DNA from: Priapulus caudatus | Lineage: Eukaryota > Priapulida > Priapulimorpha > Priapulimorphida > Priapulidae | Reading direction: 5' to 3' | DNA length: 61,818 bases | Assembly: GCF_000485595.1 (NCBI RefSeq) | Contig: NW_014577197.1 | Location: 105,890-167,707, forward strand | Part shown: one piece after another, positions 1 through 14,221 of the stretch | Numbering within the stretch: position 1 is the first letter of the stretch | Layout of the letters: every line of letters starts with the position of its first letter | The notes under the pieces: generated by a model | What the model saw: only the letters and a program-made list of their open reading frames with translations | What the model was told of the DNA's origin: nothing | Database searches by the model: none | Translations under genes and position numbers: made by a program

Positions 1-111
1 CAGTGCGGACAGCGCTTCATACTTGAACATCCCCGCGGTCGCGTGCGCATATCCCGCGCGTAGCGCTCAGGATCAACAGCAAAGCTGTGCCACGCAATCT
101 TGTATCATGTC
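1..111 (+). repeat. Dispersed repeat, cut by the window edge
   Basis: This stretch is nearly the same as 16880-17007: both run from GCGGACAGCGCTTCATAC to a shared TTGTATCATGTCTC end. The second copy carries about 14 extra bases near 16943. The left end lies outside the window, so the family cannot be classified from what is visible. Confidence 0.75.
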
Positions 112-2519
112 TCTCTGGTTTCAGGAAATACGGTATGTATATCTGTACTGTACTAGTCTACCATTCCGAAATCCGAGTAATTCCGAAACATGTCTGGTCC
201 CAAGAGTTTTCGGATAATAGATTGCGTACTGTATAAATACTTGTGCTAAAGAGTAGAGAAGCATATTATTAGTAATTCAGATGTACACACGAGGACACTA
301 GCTTAGTAGCTATACAGTACACCACACTAACGAGTAACGGTGAGGAGCTCGCGAGCTCATGTTGACATATGATAATTGATATCTGTTGGGTACCAATCTG
401 CAATCATCAATGTACCATCTTTAAATAAATAAATAAATAACCATCATTATCATCATAACCACAACCTAATCGTAACTCGGTCATTGATGTGCGAGTTCCT
501 AAGTTAGAAAAGGACCAAAATTTGTTCAACTTCATGTTCGATTTTGGAATTTGTAAATAGGCCTACTCAACCAATTAATCTTGTAACCAGTCATCTCATC
601 TGTAAGACTAATTACCCAAACGTGATTGTTGGGTATGTTCCATGTAAGTTATTAAGCTCTATGTGAACTAACGGAATGTTTAATTTCTCACCATCGCGGC
701 AAACCCACCAACCAAGCAGTAGCCAGTAGGCCTAAAAGCATGCGAGTTTTGTTAGCGCGCTACCACGCCATTTTGAGCGCTCAAACACGCACACAGACTG
801 TAGAAAGCAAGGATTTTGATAACATCTTGCTTCACTAAACATAGTTTTGACAACATATTATTGGCGCTAAACTAGATCTCCGCAAATATAAACTGCAACT
901 CACAACAACCAGCAACAGGTGCCACGAACGAGCTAGCGGAATTCGAAGGAAAAATTACCTCAGCTGGCTTTGTTGTTCGGGGTAACAGTCGCCACAGCTA
1001 CCGTGTCTATGGCGTTTCCTTGGGCAACAGTTGCCAAACCGGATCACATCGATGCAGGGCAATAGATTATTGCGCCGACCTTGACTACGGGATCTGTTTG
1101 ATAACTGAGGAAAGTAGAATACACCGTAACTACATTTTAATTATAAGAAATCTTGTTGAAATGCATAAAAAAATCCTCCAAGATTTTGCATAATTTGCTG
1201 TTATGGCGAGTAGCGGAACTACTTCTATTTTGCGCACCAGCTGCCTGAAAACGGTGGCGCGGCCTCGCAACGCATTTGTTCGTAGCAGTCACGTGGTTAC
1301 CGTTAATTTATGGCGCTGATGCAGCTATACGACCTATACGCGTTGTAATACTCAGCTACTAGCAAGAGTTCATTTTTGATCAAATTAATCAAAATGTGTG
1401 ATAGAATAAATCTCATTTAAATTAGTAAATTCATATATTTTTGTGCACCTGAGTCGTTTTGTAATTTATTTGCTATCAGAAGCGATGAGCAATGTTGGTT
1501 GCTATCTAAGGCTGCATATGACCATGAACATAAAAAATACGCTGCAGCGCAAAATATATCTCTTGCTATAGTAAAAAAATATATTTCACAACTACGTTTT
1601 TGACACATTAATTGCTTCTAAACTAATCTTGTAGTTTGGCCCTTATAATTGAGTAGACGGAGCAAAGAATTTTCACCGTATTCCCGGGTACGAATCCATA
1701 TATAACCAAAAAATATATGCATTATTCCTATTAGCATCATTCGTTGAATTCCATTATTTAATAACACTATCGCGTGCATGTACATACGGTGCTTAGACTT
1801 GGACAAATGATCAACCTGCTGTACAATTCTCTTAAAGGAACATAAACGAAAAGAACTCATATGAAACTAACACGTAACTAAATATACTGAAAGCCATCTA
1901 TTTCGACTGATATGCCTGTAATGCGAACTCGTATACGCTTGAGTATCTCCATTCTCCATGCAACTTCTACCGTAACCTGCGCGCGTGAACCGCCTGCGAA
2001 TTTGTGCAAAACACCATTCACCGCAAATTCGCCAATGAAAATGATATATCATCGATTTCCTCTCGAGTTTGTCAAGCAATACTAACGGCGAACGTCCCAT
2101 CATATCACGGGAGCGTCTCATAGCTCTGAAAATAATAATTAATAAAGCGTCTGAAAATAATAATTAATCCCGCGCCCAGTAACGATTAGAATACATTGTT
2201 AATTACCACTTGACGCAATGCGCTCCACGAGATGGCAGCACTGATTCATTGTAGCGAATAACATTATGGTAATAACTCATATGTAAGGAGTTCACTGCGT
2301 ACTTAGGAGCCTTTAGTTTCAACCCGATTATATATAACATCATTCACTACTTATAAATAATAACGAGGGTCGAATTCCATTAGATAGAGATAATCCACTT
2401 ACAATTGCAATTATTTATGAATGATAACCAAAGCGAAATTTATTAATATTAGTTATCCTTTCTGTCCTTTCTGGGTCACTGACATCACGAGTGTCCTCGC
2501 TTTATTCGCTAGTTCTAGT
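112..2519. other. Gene-free stretch
   Basis: No exon with matching splice sites or a recognisable protein was found. An (AAAT)n run lies at about 421-440. Short open frames at 1417-2121 are AT-rich, have no supporting homology that I recognise, and may be remnants of a mobile element. Confidence 0.5.
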
Positions 2520-3320
2520 AGCACAAGAGGTGGAGAGGAGGATGAGAACAAAGGTCAGGAGGCAGAGCATATAATAAGGAGAATGAGGAGGAGGATGGAA
2601 GTAGTGAGGATGAGAAAGAACAAAGGTCAGGAGGCAGAGCATATAATAAGGAGAATGAGGAGGAGGATGGAAGTAGTGAGGATGAGAAAGAGGAGGATGA
2701 AAGTAGTGAGGATGAGAAAGAGGAGGATGAAAGTAGTGAGGATGAGAAAGAGGAGGATGAAAGTAGTGAGGATGAGAAAGAGGAGGAGGATGAAAGTAGT
2801 GAGGATGAGAAAGAGGAGGAGGATGAGAAAGAGGAGGATGGGGAGGAGGAGGAAGAGGGAAGGAGGTGAGAAAGAGTAAAATAAATAAGAGGATAAGAAA
2901 GAGGGGAGGAAAAGGAATGGAATGAAGAGTACTAAGACGAGAAAGAGTAGGACAAACAAGAGTAGGGGACACAAGAGGGTAACACTGAGGAATAAGAGGA
3001 TGAGAAAGAGAAAAAAGAAAAGCGAGAAAGAAGAGTAATAAAGGGGGAGGATGAGGGGGAGGGAGAGTAGCTTTAGGAGAAAAGGTCATAAAATATGGAT
3101 GAGAAGGATAGGACGGCATAGAAAAGAAAATTCAGAAGTCGCATAATAAATGGAAAATAGTATAGCAAATACATGAAGATAGTGATGGAAGAGATCATGC
3201 AGATTTTGCTGATGGATAAGGGGGTGTGAACAGGGGATTAAAATTAAATAAATTGAAAACTTGTGGGTAGTGGGGCTAGAGGAGGGAAAGATAAGTCGAA
3301 AGAACAAGTAGGTGAGACAG
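2520..3320 (+). repeat. Purine-rich minisatellite tract
   Basis: About 800 bp in which the plus strand is overwhelmingly A and G. At 2551-2690 a ~70 bp unit containing GGCAGAGCATATAATAAGG occurs twice. It is followed by about four copies of a ~30 bp unit (GATGAAAGTAGTGAGGATGA...) up to ~2860, then unphased purine sequence. Open frames on both strands across it (for example 2502-3119 minus, proline/serine/histidine rich) follow from the repeat and strand bias and are not taken as genes. Confidence 0.85.
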
Positions 3321-4546
3321 AACAGTGACAGAAGCTATACCTGGAGATTAATATCAACAGAATTTTATTAACTTATCACTGCAGGTAGCCTACGTGTCTA
3401 TATGTGCACGTGACCTTCATTCGCTCCCACTTGATTGCCTCGTGCCCTTCCTTCATTGTCTTTCTACTAGACCCCTACTACTTCTCAAACTCACTTCTCT
3501 TCTATTCCCTTTACTATTTCATCAAGTTTGTACTATTTCATATTCCCTATTCTCAACAGCTCGTAAGTGTTTATATTTGGGATACCAATTAAAGGTTTCT
3601 ATTAATAAACCAGGTACATGCTGACAATATGGACTAGACAAATTAACACACACAAACAGAAGTTATATACATAATTTACTATACACAAATGTAGAACTGT
3701 AGTTATTACAATATTAATATAATCAGAAATTAAACAATTGTGCATATTCTGATCGATTAAGATTAAATGAAGACAATGGCTTCTTTTTGAGACTGTCATT
3801 CAGTAAACAGACCAGTTAAACTGAAAAATTACAGACCTATACTTAACACATCTTACAGATATTTGGATAAAAAACAGTCAAATTGCAGTACATCTGTTAT
3901 ACAGATATGGCAGTACATAAACTGAATATTAGCTACGATAATCATAATTGTGTTCAGTTAATGTAAATTAGCAAAAATTAAGACACTCCTAATCAAGCCT
4001 CACTTATGCCTGAAATATTCTTAGGTTCAAATTATTTTTAAACCAATTTTCTTGGGACGGGGTGTTGAAAGTTTTGATAGGAATTAAAATATCATGTTAT
4101 ACAAAACTTAAAACTGGTTTGAACAATTACACATTTAGACACATCATTCACATTTTGTACAATGTCATGTTTGGACCAAATTAACCTTGTGACTCGCCAC
4201 TGACTCGGTATGTATTTTCAAGTACAGTCAACTCTCTAAATTTCGAACACCCTCAAAACCGAATCTCACATAAAACGACGATTTTGTAAGTCCCAACACC
4301 ATCTCAAACGTGCAAGATATGCCTAGAATAGGACCTTATAAACCGAACTTCACAGAAAGTCGAACAAAATGGACAGTCCCATGGGTGGTTGGTACTTAGA
4401 GACTTGACTGTAGTGCACATGCTAACAAGGTCAGTGTTGAATCTAGTCAACCAGGCATTTCCTCATGACACACAAAACAAAATCTATACTTCCGTTTTGA
4501 AGAATAGCTACTGATACACTTTGCCATCTGACCGAATGCATCCCTT
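3321..4546. other. 3' flank of NDC1, no gene seen
   Basis: AT-rich sequence downstream of the NDC1 stop codon. It should include the NDC1 3' UTR, but no clear AATAAA signal was found just after the stop. No other coding exon or repeat with defined ends was recognised. Confidence 0.5.
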
Positions 4547-7500
4547 TTACTCCTTGTAATCACAGAACAGCTGTAGCTTCCTCCGATGCTCTGGTATTAG
4601 AACCAAACCACTGAAACGACACAATAAAGTAAGACAGCGGTTACACTTAAACATTCTGTGTACACAGCTGTAGTGACTGTTTATACTTCTCATACATATT
4701 TTATTTACATGTATAAGTATATAGTATACACGCTTATACATATTTGTACACACTTTGCAATGCTGTGCTTAATATTTCAAAGTTCAACACGAATTCACAG
4801 TAAATGTAGATGCAGGTGCGATTTTTTTACCCTGTGTCGACGTACCCTAAGTTGCTGTGAAACGTTGTCACTATTCTGTAGATGGAGCTCTTCAAGGCGG
4901 AGCAGAGCACCACAAGTCGCTGGCTGCCGTCCACGTACCCGGCCGAGCTTCTACTAGGTCGCCTCTGTAGTGGCGCCATCACCTTCACATGCTTGTCGAG
5001 GGCCTAGTGTGCATATAATTATAATCAATATAAGTCACAATAAAATCAAAATCAACAAGTTATTATTAGTAGCGTAGTTAGTGTGCATGGGAAAACTTAC
5101 CATATTGCAATCAAGACACAACTTAAATTGAGTAGGAAACTGGGTTCGAAGTTTGCACGTTGAAAATCAACATCGCCAGTCAAAGTAGTGTTCTGTGAGT
5201 AACTCACTCAAGTCCAGGCGCAACATGTTTATATGCAAGATAGCGTGTCATAGTATGGTTTTGATGATATGTGCTACTATTCAATGTACTCCAAGCTGAC
5301 TGATGGTATATGTCAATAGTATAGCATTATAGCTGTTCATCGATGAAATTCAAAACCTGCATCTCTGTCTGTGTGTCACATGTCTGTGTGACTCGGTGTT
5401 CACTGACCTGACAGACAGGTGTGGAGATAACTACAAATGTCATCGTCTTCTACGAACATTAACGCACTTACGGCTTGAAGCTCCAGTAAGGATGACACTA
5501 TCCCTGAGAGGTCTTTCTGAACAACACCATACTCATCTTCTCCATACGATGCAGCGACCAAGTGTGAAAGAGCTAAGAAAAAAACAATTTGCATGTTGAA
5601 ATGGAAAAAAATGATAATCGGACGATATAGATAGCTCATAGCAGGCAGAAAGCATTTGGTTATGTCAAAAGGAGTTTGCTATTCAAGAGCTTTTCTGAGC
5701 TGAGAAACGTGCCATCTAGTGAAAATCCTACTCCTTAGGTGTGGTATAGTAGCAAATGATGTCAACAATTATTCAACAATTTTATCACTTATGACGCCAT
5801 AATAAGAGTCGGGCTTATGTTTGGAGCAGACGCCATGATACTTGCAGTTATCTCACAACACTGACATGGTATCATTATCATCACAGATTTCTCTGTGATG
5901 GGCATTTAATTCCTCAAGTACCAGAAACTTTATGCCATTCACCAATCTACAATTTTAACCAAAAATCTTACCACAAACTAGAAAAGCAGCTTTAAGTGTG
6001 GCATCAAATCTATGTTAGCACATACTTTTACAGAAATTACGATTTTGACATTTCCCTTGAGTGAACTTTATATGCAGGCCTAACTGTGATTGAATATTAT
6101 ACAACTGCTAGCGTATTTGCATTCATGCTTGTACAGTAAAACTTGCATAAGTCGACACGTTTGAGACCAGCATATCTGGGGTGATACATCATTAGAAGTG
6201 TTCCCAACTTTGATGTCATTAATGGTCATAATAACATATATATATATATATAATATAGTATATTATGGTCGCTGGTCATATATTGTTTGGTGGCTTTAAT
6301 GTGGTTTTAGCGTTAGCGGTTAGGGTTGTAGGGTTCAGGATTATCAATAATTTCATCATTAATGCTCATCCAACACGTTAGGCGGACACTCCTTAATGGA
6401 GTTATCACCCCAGATACATTAGGATATATGTTAACGCTCCATTAGGAGTATTCCCAACTTTGATATCATTAATGATTAATGATTAGATGATTAATGATTA
6501 ATGGATTGGAGTAATCCTACCTTAACCCTAGTACCCTAACTTAAATGACATAAACCACAAACTAATATATGAACCATGCCTATATATATATATGTTATTA
6601 TGACCATTAATGACATTAAAGTTGGGAACACTCCTAATGGAGTATCACCCAAACAAGGCGATTCAAACAATCTGTCTGCGACAGCCAGCTCGCGCATTCC
6701 CTAGACCATACACTGCGCCATCGGCATTTCTGATGAAGACTTACAAATGGGAAATTACTGTTGTTTGTATTACATGAGACTTGTCTGAGGGCGTCGACTT
6801 GTACATAATGACGACTTATTAATGTCGACTTAGGCGGGGCTATTCCAATGGATTTACTATGAAAGCGAATCGGGACTTTGACTTCCATGTCGACTTACGC
6901 GAATTGACGACTTAGACGATGATGACTTATGCTAGTTTAACTGTACTTATTTTTCTAGGGCTATCAACCAATTATTAAATAACAGGTTATCTACCTTCGA
7001 TAGACCATACACAGAGCTGAGTCTCACACAGTATTTCAAGTGTCTTTGTTTCTGGCAGATCACTAATGAAGTATGCCACAGCTGGCCTTCTTCTGAAGTC
7101 TTCTACAATCTGCAAGGGAAATAAATCCGAATAGCAATGAATTTGAAAGCAAACCAGAGAGCTTTTCCGGCTGAAACATTTCCATAGGTGCACTTAATCT
7201 GAATCTTCAACAGTTTGAACAAAAACATACCTGATATACTTTGTAGTGAAGCCATGTCTTGTACACAGGAACACTACCAGTAACCAATGTACCATGAGCT
7301 GAAAATCAAGAATGAATTATTTGCTTCACATTTGTAATGAAACGGCACAGCCAAGGTTTGTCACAGTATGGCATTGAAAATGTCTGTGTTGGGTTGCATC
7401 TGGGCAAATGTTTAGGGTTGAAAGGAAGCCAAATAAAAAATATAAATATACACACAACAAGTGTTACCAGGCCCATCAGAATTTTAAATTCCAATTAAAA

Positions 7501-9271
7501 TTATAAAATTTTAAATGAGAAATATAGTCCAACAATTGACAAAGTAAATGAAAACTTTTTCTGAGCATTTACCAGGTTCTATAATGCACTAGCATGCATG
7601 CTTTGCCTGCTGAAAATAATGATAAAGTATATGCTATGGAGTAGCAAACCAAACATTTGCTGATCCATTGATCCATTCTGACATTATGATTAAGGTGATC
7701 TGTCATGCAATATATAGAATACACTTTATAATGCATAAGACGTATGGTGTAGCAACCAATTAGTCAAGCATAGCCATAGCAGCGCGCCAGAGTGATACTC
7801 TCCCTGCCACGTGATCACTGTACGTACAGTTGTAGTATCTATAGGGCCAGTCATATTTGCCAGCCTGTCCCGGTGAGGCAGACTTTGCCCTGTAAGGTGT
7901 AGCTGCACGTGGAATGCCCTGTCCCTGGGAAGCCGGTGACATGAGCTGGCATTTCAGCGAGTCCTTTGCTGCATGGTGATCTATGAAGGCACACACCAAC
8001 CTCACTTTACGTTGATTTGACGACTTATTATGCTTGCTAACTTATTAAAACCTGTGTCGTTGCGATGCTATACACACAATGCTTGTTATGCAATGATAAT
8101 TTTACATTTTTGTCTAACAAAATTTATGTATTGGAAATTGTCACGTAAGAGGCTAGTTGACTGACAAAGTATTTAACCAAACCGCAGAGTTCATGTTTCA
8201 GATTGTTGAGCCCTCGGTAAGTGCAGCATATTAAAACTCTCGCGGTAATCAATTACCAGCCACCGACAGATTCAAGAGGTACTACTACAAACGGTTGTCG
8301 GGAGAGCGAGATTATGTAAACACAGGCATAATTAACGATTAATGGATACACACAATGACTCACTTCTACTTACACACACCTGCGGTAGTGTAATTGCTTG
8401 CCCTGTCACTGCCGTACGACTGGCTCCTACTCTCGTTGAAGAGGGTTAGCTTATTCACATGATGCTCTATGACTGTCATGCACTCTGTCTGTACGTAATT
8501 CCAGTTATGTGGATGGCCGCCTGCAATAGATTTAAGCATGTAAAACTCTGATAAGACTATAGAACTTATTGAACGTATTAACTACATTAGAAAATAAATG
8601 TCAATACATTGCTGGCAACTTATTAGGAAATGAGATGCAGAATCTAGGGACAAACTCTGGTTTCATCAATTTTTTTTCAACTAAAGATGAATTACCATTA
8701 TAGAATGATATACAAAAGGGATAATGCAGCACTATATTCTAGTTCTCATCTTTAATCCTTGGAATGCAACAGAATGTGCAATCACACGCCAGTGTTTTTT
8801 TAATTCTACAGGGAAAATACTACCTGTCACCCTTTCACGACCTCAAAAAATTCCTTACATGACATAGAAATGTGTATGCCGAAAAGATTACAAACTAAAC
8901 AAATTGCATGAAGGCGTTATAACAACTGAAAGGAGTTACTGTATTGCGTTATGATGACAGGTCTAAGAGATTTACCAGGCTGAGACAGACTGAATATCTC
9001 TCTCCTTCTCTTGGGGGATTGCTGTGAAAGCATCCACAGGTCCAGAAAGCCAAGATACTGAAGAACAGAACAAATATTAAACAACGTTCTTACCAACAAC
9101 ATTTTTTATGCATTGGTAACATGGAATAGCCTGATAGCGGAGCTCCGAGTGGGCCGAAGGCCCGCGAGAGCAGAGCACCACACATATAGGATGAGTGTAT
9201 TTTTTTGCTGGACTTCGTGGTATGGTACCCCCCATCCCATAGTGCATTGCGCTTAGGCTTGCCTATAATAG

Positions 9272-9302
<31 letters not shown>

Positions 9303-9421
9303 TTTCCATTGTTTCGATTGCTCCATTTCAAAACAAATTGTTGTTCTAGCAACGATTAGCTTGCACGTATGTGTGTGTGCGTGCGTGCATGCGCACATGT
9401 GTGTACGCGCGTGAGCATATT

Positions 9422-9469
<48 letters not shown>

Positions 9470-12400
9470 TGTATATAAAACCCCAATCAATTGTGTATTA
9501 TAATTACACTGGCATTTCCAGTTGACCTTACGTAGTAACACTCTCTTATTGTCGTGTACAAATGTACGTATCTTAAATTTTATTGGGAGCTCTGCGCTTA
9601 GTCTTGCCTATATATATATTAATAGTGAGCAGTCCCTTGAGAGTGTGAGTTTTACCATTTTATATGTTATACCAGCCACCTAACATGACTGATCAACAGG
9701 GAAAATTGTGAGAAGTTACAGCGAGCTGGTTTTCCCATTTTTGTTCAAAGAATAATCGCCATTGCCTTACTAGCAGAATGTTTCTGTAAATATAGCCTCT
9801 AAATCACGGAAGCACACAATTAAACATTTTGCTATGAAGACCATGTTTGTGCTTCACCTTATAATACTGTTTTGCACTCATGCTAAGCCATACCTTAACA
9901 AGAGGATGGGTGGCTGAAAGCGCTTGATGCAGGCACCTATTTCTGTCATCGTGGAATGAGCTCTCAACGGGAAACTGGAAAGGCTGCAACGGAATGACGA
10001 ATGCAAGATTTTCTCACACACGTCGCATCAACGTTCTCACAATTTTAGAAGCATATGCTGCAATGACGTCAGCATCGTATTACCTAGAGCTAGAAAAGCA
10101 CACACACACTGCACATCTGTACAGAACTCGACCGTTTAGCTAAAATTCTACGCAACACGTCGACCAAGACCACACTCCCTGAAACCGCTTCATCGAACGT
10201 CGCTCGAGCGATCTCCTCCTTCCTCTCCGCCCAACAAAACCCTCCCCCGCCCACGTTGAACGCGCCCGGGGACGCCGTGCGATAACAATCACCTCTGTGA
10301 CGTAGACCTTGAAGATGTGCAGCGCCAGGTTCCACGTGCAGAGCACGAGGGTGCCGCTCGCCCACGTCGTGACGAGCAGGGACAGGTCCAGCATGCCCCA
10401 CAGTGAGCTGAAGGAGATGACGTCGCTATGCTGCACGCCCAGCGCCGACAGCAGCAGCGTCTTCAAGTAGCCTCCTGCGCACACCCGTGCGACGTCACAA
10501 CGCCATCAAACACACATCACGAGTGGAAAGTAGCGTGTGCACGTTACTCGTAAGTGTTTGCGTTACAGGTTTTTTTTAAATCAAAATTATGGCTAATATA
10601 TATATTGTTGAACCTTCGGGTGACAAGGTTGCTCTTAAACTAGCTAAAAATACAAAACTTATCACACGCTTTCGTGTAATCTTTTGCAGGCAATATTTAG
10701 TCATTTAACTTTTAGCCAATGAAGCTGTATTTAAAATTGCTTATAATATAACAATTACTGTGGAAAACGTATTATTGTGTCTTGGTAAAATCGAAAGTGT
10801 CAACACCAATGAAGATGTTGTATGGGGGCTGCTGGACAGATCATGATAAATGCATCAGAAAGGGATAAAAATCTCTAGTCACTGGTCTATTCATGTTAAG
10901 ATTTATTCTTGCATGTTACTATCTAACTACCAGGCGTAGCAGAAGTAGGTAGCCATGCTATGCTTCTTTTCCCCTGTACTGTGGTAAAACTCACCAAATA
11001 AGAAATAGAGTATGTAGTAATATCCTAGTCGTCTCGCTGCACTTATGGACGAAGCAATGAACACAGGAACGATGAAGCTCTTCACTTTAAAAAATTTTGT
11101 TTGCTGAAAAACGAAAAACCGGAGATAATTAAGCATCGAGCAAAACACGACAGAAGTAGACTTGCATATGTAAATTAGGCCATCCTTGAAAAATTCTATG
11201 TTTGCTGTCCCCGACCCATGATTTTTTTAGTGGGTAGGTAAGTAGGTCTTTTTTTGTGAGGCATAATAGTTATTTTAAGTCTGTCCTCATATTTGCCACA
11301 CATGCTTTGTGTTTCAGTCTTAACTACGAGGAATGTAAGAAAAAAAAAATGGAACCCAAAATGTCCAAAAAAACTTTTGGGTCGCGGCTATTTTCGTGGG
11401 TAGGTCGGAGGACAGCAAACATATAATTTTTTAAGGATGGCCTTACATGTAAACGACGATGTAAATTTCATCAAACATGTTTCTAAGAATTACATCAAAG
11501 ACTTGACTTTAAATATTACCTAAACAGACACTAGCAAAATTTTTGGTGTGATAATATTTTTAGCCTAGTTCACATTTCATGATTTTGTTCGACTGCACTT
11601 ATACTTTCCAAGTGGTATGACGACATTACTATTTCTGACTTCCTGTGGTATTGTTAGGTACAGTGAAATCACAAATTTGTTTTGCACATTAAAAGCATCT
11701 GATTGTGTTATAAGTTAATTAAGACTTAACTTGTGTTATTAAGTTAATTAAGAAACGAAAATTGCAAAGAAAATGAAATACATATATTACCTAAGTCATA
11801 ATCGGTCATTCAACCTTCTTACCCAGTTTTTGTCCTATGGCTCTTCCCTATTTTTTAATTCAGTATAATGTAATTGCAGTAGCACATACCTGGATTATAG
11901 GAAATGAAATGCAGTTGTTGCCACACTTGAAGTACACTACGGAGTAGATGGCTCCCACGAACAATGCATGAAGCACGACAAAGAAATATCGCTCATTCAG
12001 ACACAAACTGCAAGAAATACATACCACACTTGTATTCAAGCAATATTACAATGCATGCCAACCTACTGCAGCATTCCTGCCAAATTGTGAAACATTCTGA
12101 TATTGTTAAACAATTAATTTCCTTCTGTAAATGTCCATTATTACAATTAACACAACGTAGATGTCAGCAAAAATCACTATTGTAAAGTGAGGTGATTTTT
12201 ATCAGTTAACTTTCTTATTGATATTGAACAGAAAAAATTGGCTTTACTCTAAATAAACACTAATTTAGCTCAAATAAGTATTAGCGCTTTCCTTCTAATT
12301 ATTGGTGGAAACATGTATCCTTGAAGTGATAAAATTGCAATTTGGTTTTCTAGCTTTTTGAGATTAATGCAATAAAAACGGTTATCGCTTAAGGCCATGC

Positions 12401-13746
12401 ATATTCATGTATTAATTCAATTTGTATTTAACACCAGCCAGCAAAGCAGGCAAGCGCGTACATTTCCTTGTTCACTCCTTCTATCAAACAGATAGAGGTG
12501 AGGTTGTGGTACTCTTTTGGCAGACCTCTCATGAATAACCAGGTGATGAGTGCAGCTGCGAACGCGTGACCTAGCGCATGAGCGATTTTCCTCCCATGAA
12601 GCATACTGCCAATCGTCAGCAGTCGAGTCCGATAGAAAGTAGGAACAACTGAAAATATTAATTATGTACACATAATAATGACCCCAGAACAATTTTATTT
12701 CACCTACATCTTTTCTTGATACCTATAAAATTTTATATTGACAAAATCTTTTTTATTTATATTCATAATGTTAACTAGAAAATTAAAGCTACTATATCAA
12801 TACACACCAGCCACATATCTATAATTTGTGATCACGTAAAATGTTAAGCAAAACTCGGGAAAGTTTGTTGCTTGAAATTCATCCTTTACTGATCATTACT
12901 CACTGTTTTGGGATGCGCAAAGAAATGGCTAGGGATGAATAATATTGCTTCTACTTACCTGCATAGTAAGAGGAGTTCAGCGATGCAATGACTGCTGTAG
13001 TAATTCCAATAAGGAATAAATGAAACCATGTCATCAGAGAGAGCATCTGCCACAGCCAGTCTAGAACACAAACACAAACAATAACAATTTGTATGTGTCA
13101 TAAATGCACATGTGACAGAAACCCCTTCATAAGATATTAACAATTATTTCTGATCAACGATACAGTAAACGGTTTTTAAGTGAATGTGTATAGATAATAA
13201 AACATTATTTTGCAATGCATGATGATTAAAATAATATATATTGTTCATGTATAGTCCTTGAATCGTCTTATTGATTTGAACCCACCTGTAATCCAAGTTA
13301 TTAAATGTATAGGGTAAAACCCTGCAATCAAGGTAAATCCAAAGAACAAAGCTGGTAGTAGTATCAGCGACCATACGACACTTGCTCCAGCTCTCCACGA
13401 AAACACCTGTAATGTTCATGATGAATTTTCTTACATGTAAGCCACCAAATTAATTTCAAGACAACTACAATAAATCCTACCTATGTTCAGTAATACAAAT
13501 ATGTCCTGGGCACTCAAGTTACTGAAACGATTATGGTTACACTCCCACAGTAATAACTGTGTTATGGGAAATGATTAGAATAATGCAATTTCACGTATAA
13601 ATTCCTATTTAGATATTAGAAGTAATATATATATAATGCCGTGGAAAATATCCTCTCCACCCTACCTACATTAAAAAATACTCTACCTGACTGACGAACC
13701 ACTGCTGAAGACTCGGCAACATAATTCCACTTTGTACAGGTTGCAT
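4547..13746 (-). CDS. NDC1: Transmembrane nucleoporin NDC1 (TMEM48)
   Basis: NDC1 spans the pore membrane of the nuclear envelope and helps build and anchor nuclear pore complexes. Coding exons, in transcript order: 13687-13746, 13286-13406, 12959-13060, 12435-12648, 11890-12007, 10995-11103, 10293-10474, 9894-9983, 8976-9057, 8380-8520, 7828-7968, 7231-7298, 6995-7109, 5472-5572, 4846-5003 and 4547-4610. All introns are GT-AG, phases agree at every junction, and the exons total 1866 nt (621 aa; human about 674). About six hydrophobic segments lie in roughly residues 28-290 (exons 2-7). Family motifs include SYYAVVPTFYRTRLL, NNCISFPIIQ, FKVYVTE, RREIFSLSQPG, GHPHNW, LSHLVAASYGEDEYGVVQ, SSIYRIVTTF and a C-terminal EHRRKLQLFCDYKE. 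Start chosen: first ATG of exon 1, whose product (W..., then WRAGASVVWSL) lines up with the vertebrate N-terminus. Identity is from remembered family sequence; the exon bounds are read directly. Exon 11 (linker) is least conserved. Confidence 0.94.
6178..6650. mobile_element. Composite TIR element in an NDC1 intron
   Basis: The ends are GGGTGATAC... and ...GTATCACCC. The inverted arms contain GTTCCCAACTTTGATGTCAT and its complement, followed by TA-rich hairpin sequence. A second, internal pair of such ends meets at about 6394-6470, so this is probably two related short elements side by side. No open frame of note. No clear target duplication was seen. Confidence 0.75.
9271..9467. repeat. (TA)n microsatellites
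   Basis: Two TA runs (about 9271-9296 and 9419-9467) flank a (TG/CG)-rich stretch inside an NDC1 intron. Open frames of tyrosine/isoleucine repeats here are artefacts of the repeat. Confidence 0.85.
11176..11446. mobile_element. Short TIR element (MITE) in an NDC1 intron
   Basis: The ~35 bp inverted ends carry TAGGCCATCCTTGAAAAATT and its near complement, each continuing into TGTTTGCTGTCC. A flanking ATGTAAA occurs at both sides (11068-type position 11168-11174 and 11447-11453), consistent with a 7-8 bp target duplication. There is no coding capacity. Confidence 0.8.
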
Positions 13747-14221
13747 AGTGATGTTGCCTGCTTAAACTTCAAAATCAATTTAAAAAATCTGGAAAATGTA
13801 ACAATAGAAATCCTTACATAGCGACTATGGCCACAACACAATAGAGATGAAATATATAAGCTGGATTTAAAGTTTATGTATAGGCACATGAACCTACATG
13901 ACATGTGTTCATGAACTAAGTTCTCAAAAAGAGAAACACACGACAATAAGTGATATCGGAAAGTCCAGCTGTGTTATTTAGGTCATAGAACAAGGGGGAT
14001 AAAATGGCCGAGGTACGCTTAGGAAAGTACATGATTAATGTAAACACTCTAGCGTTTTTGCATTAACACAAAATATCCCAAATGACCACAATCATATTTG
14101 GAAATGTTTCTGTAAACAGAAACACACATGTGAATTGAAGTACGATGTTAGTGAAGAGAATTATAGATCAAAAACATAGACTAGTACTATCGTAACTATG
14201 TTATATATATAGGCAACTTAT

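Noticed and set aside
2502-3119. 205-aa minus-strand ORF, proline/serine/histidine rich, and mirror plus-strand ORF
   Set aside because: Both come from a purine-rich tandem repeat with no stops by composition; no start, splice or family support.
4846-4964. Shorter form of the NDC1 exon starting at 4964 (acceptor CTACAG)
   Set aside because: The acceptor ACACTAG at 5004 keeps phase and adds ALDKHVKVMAPLQ, which matches the family better.
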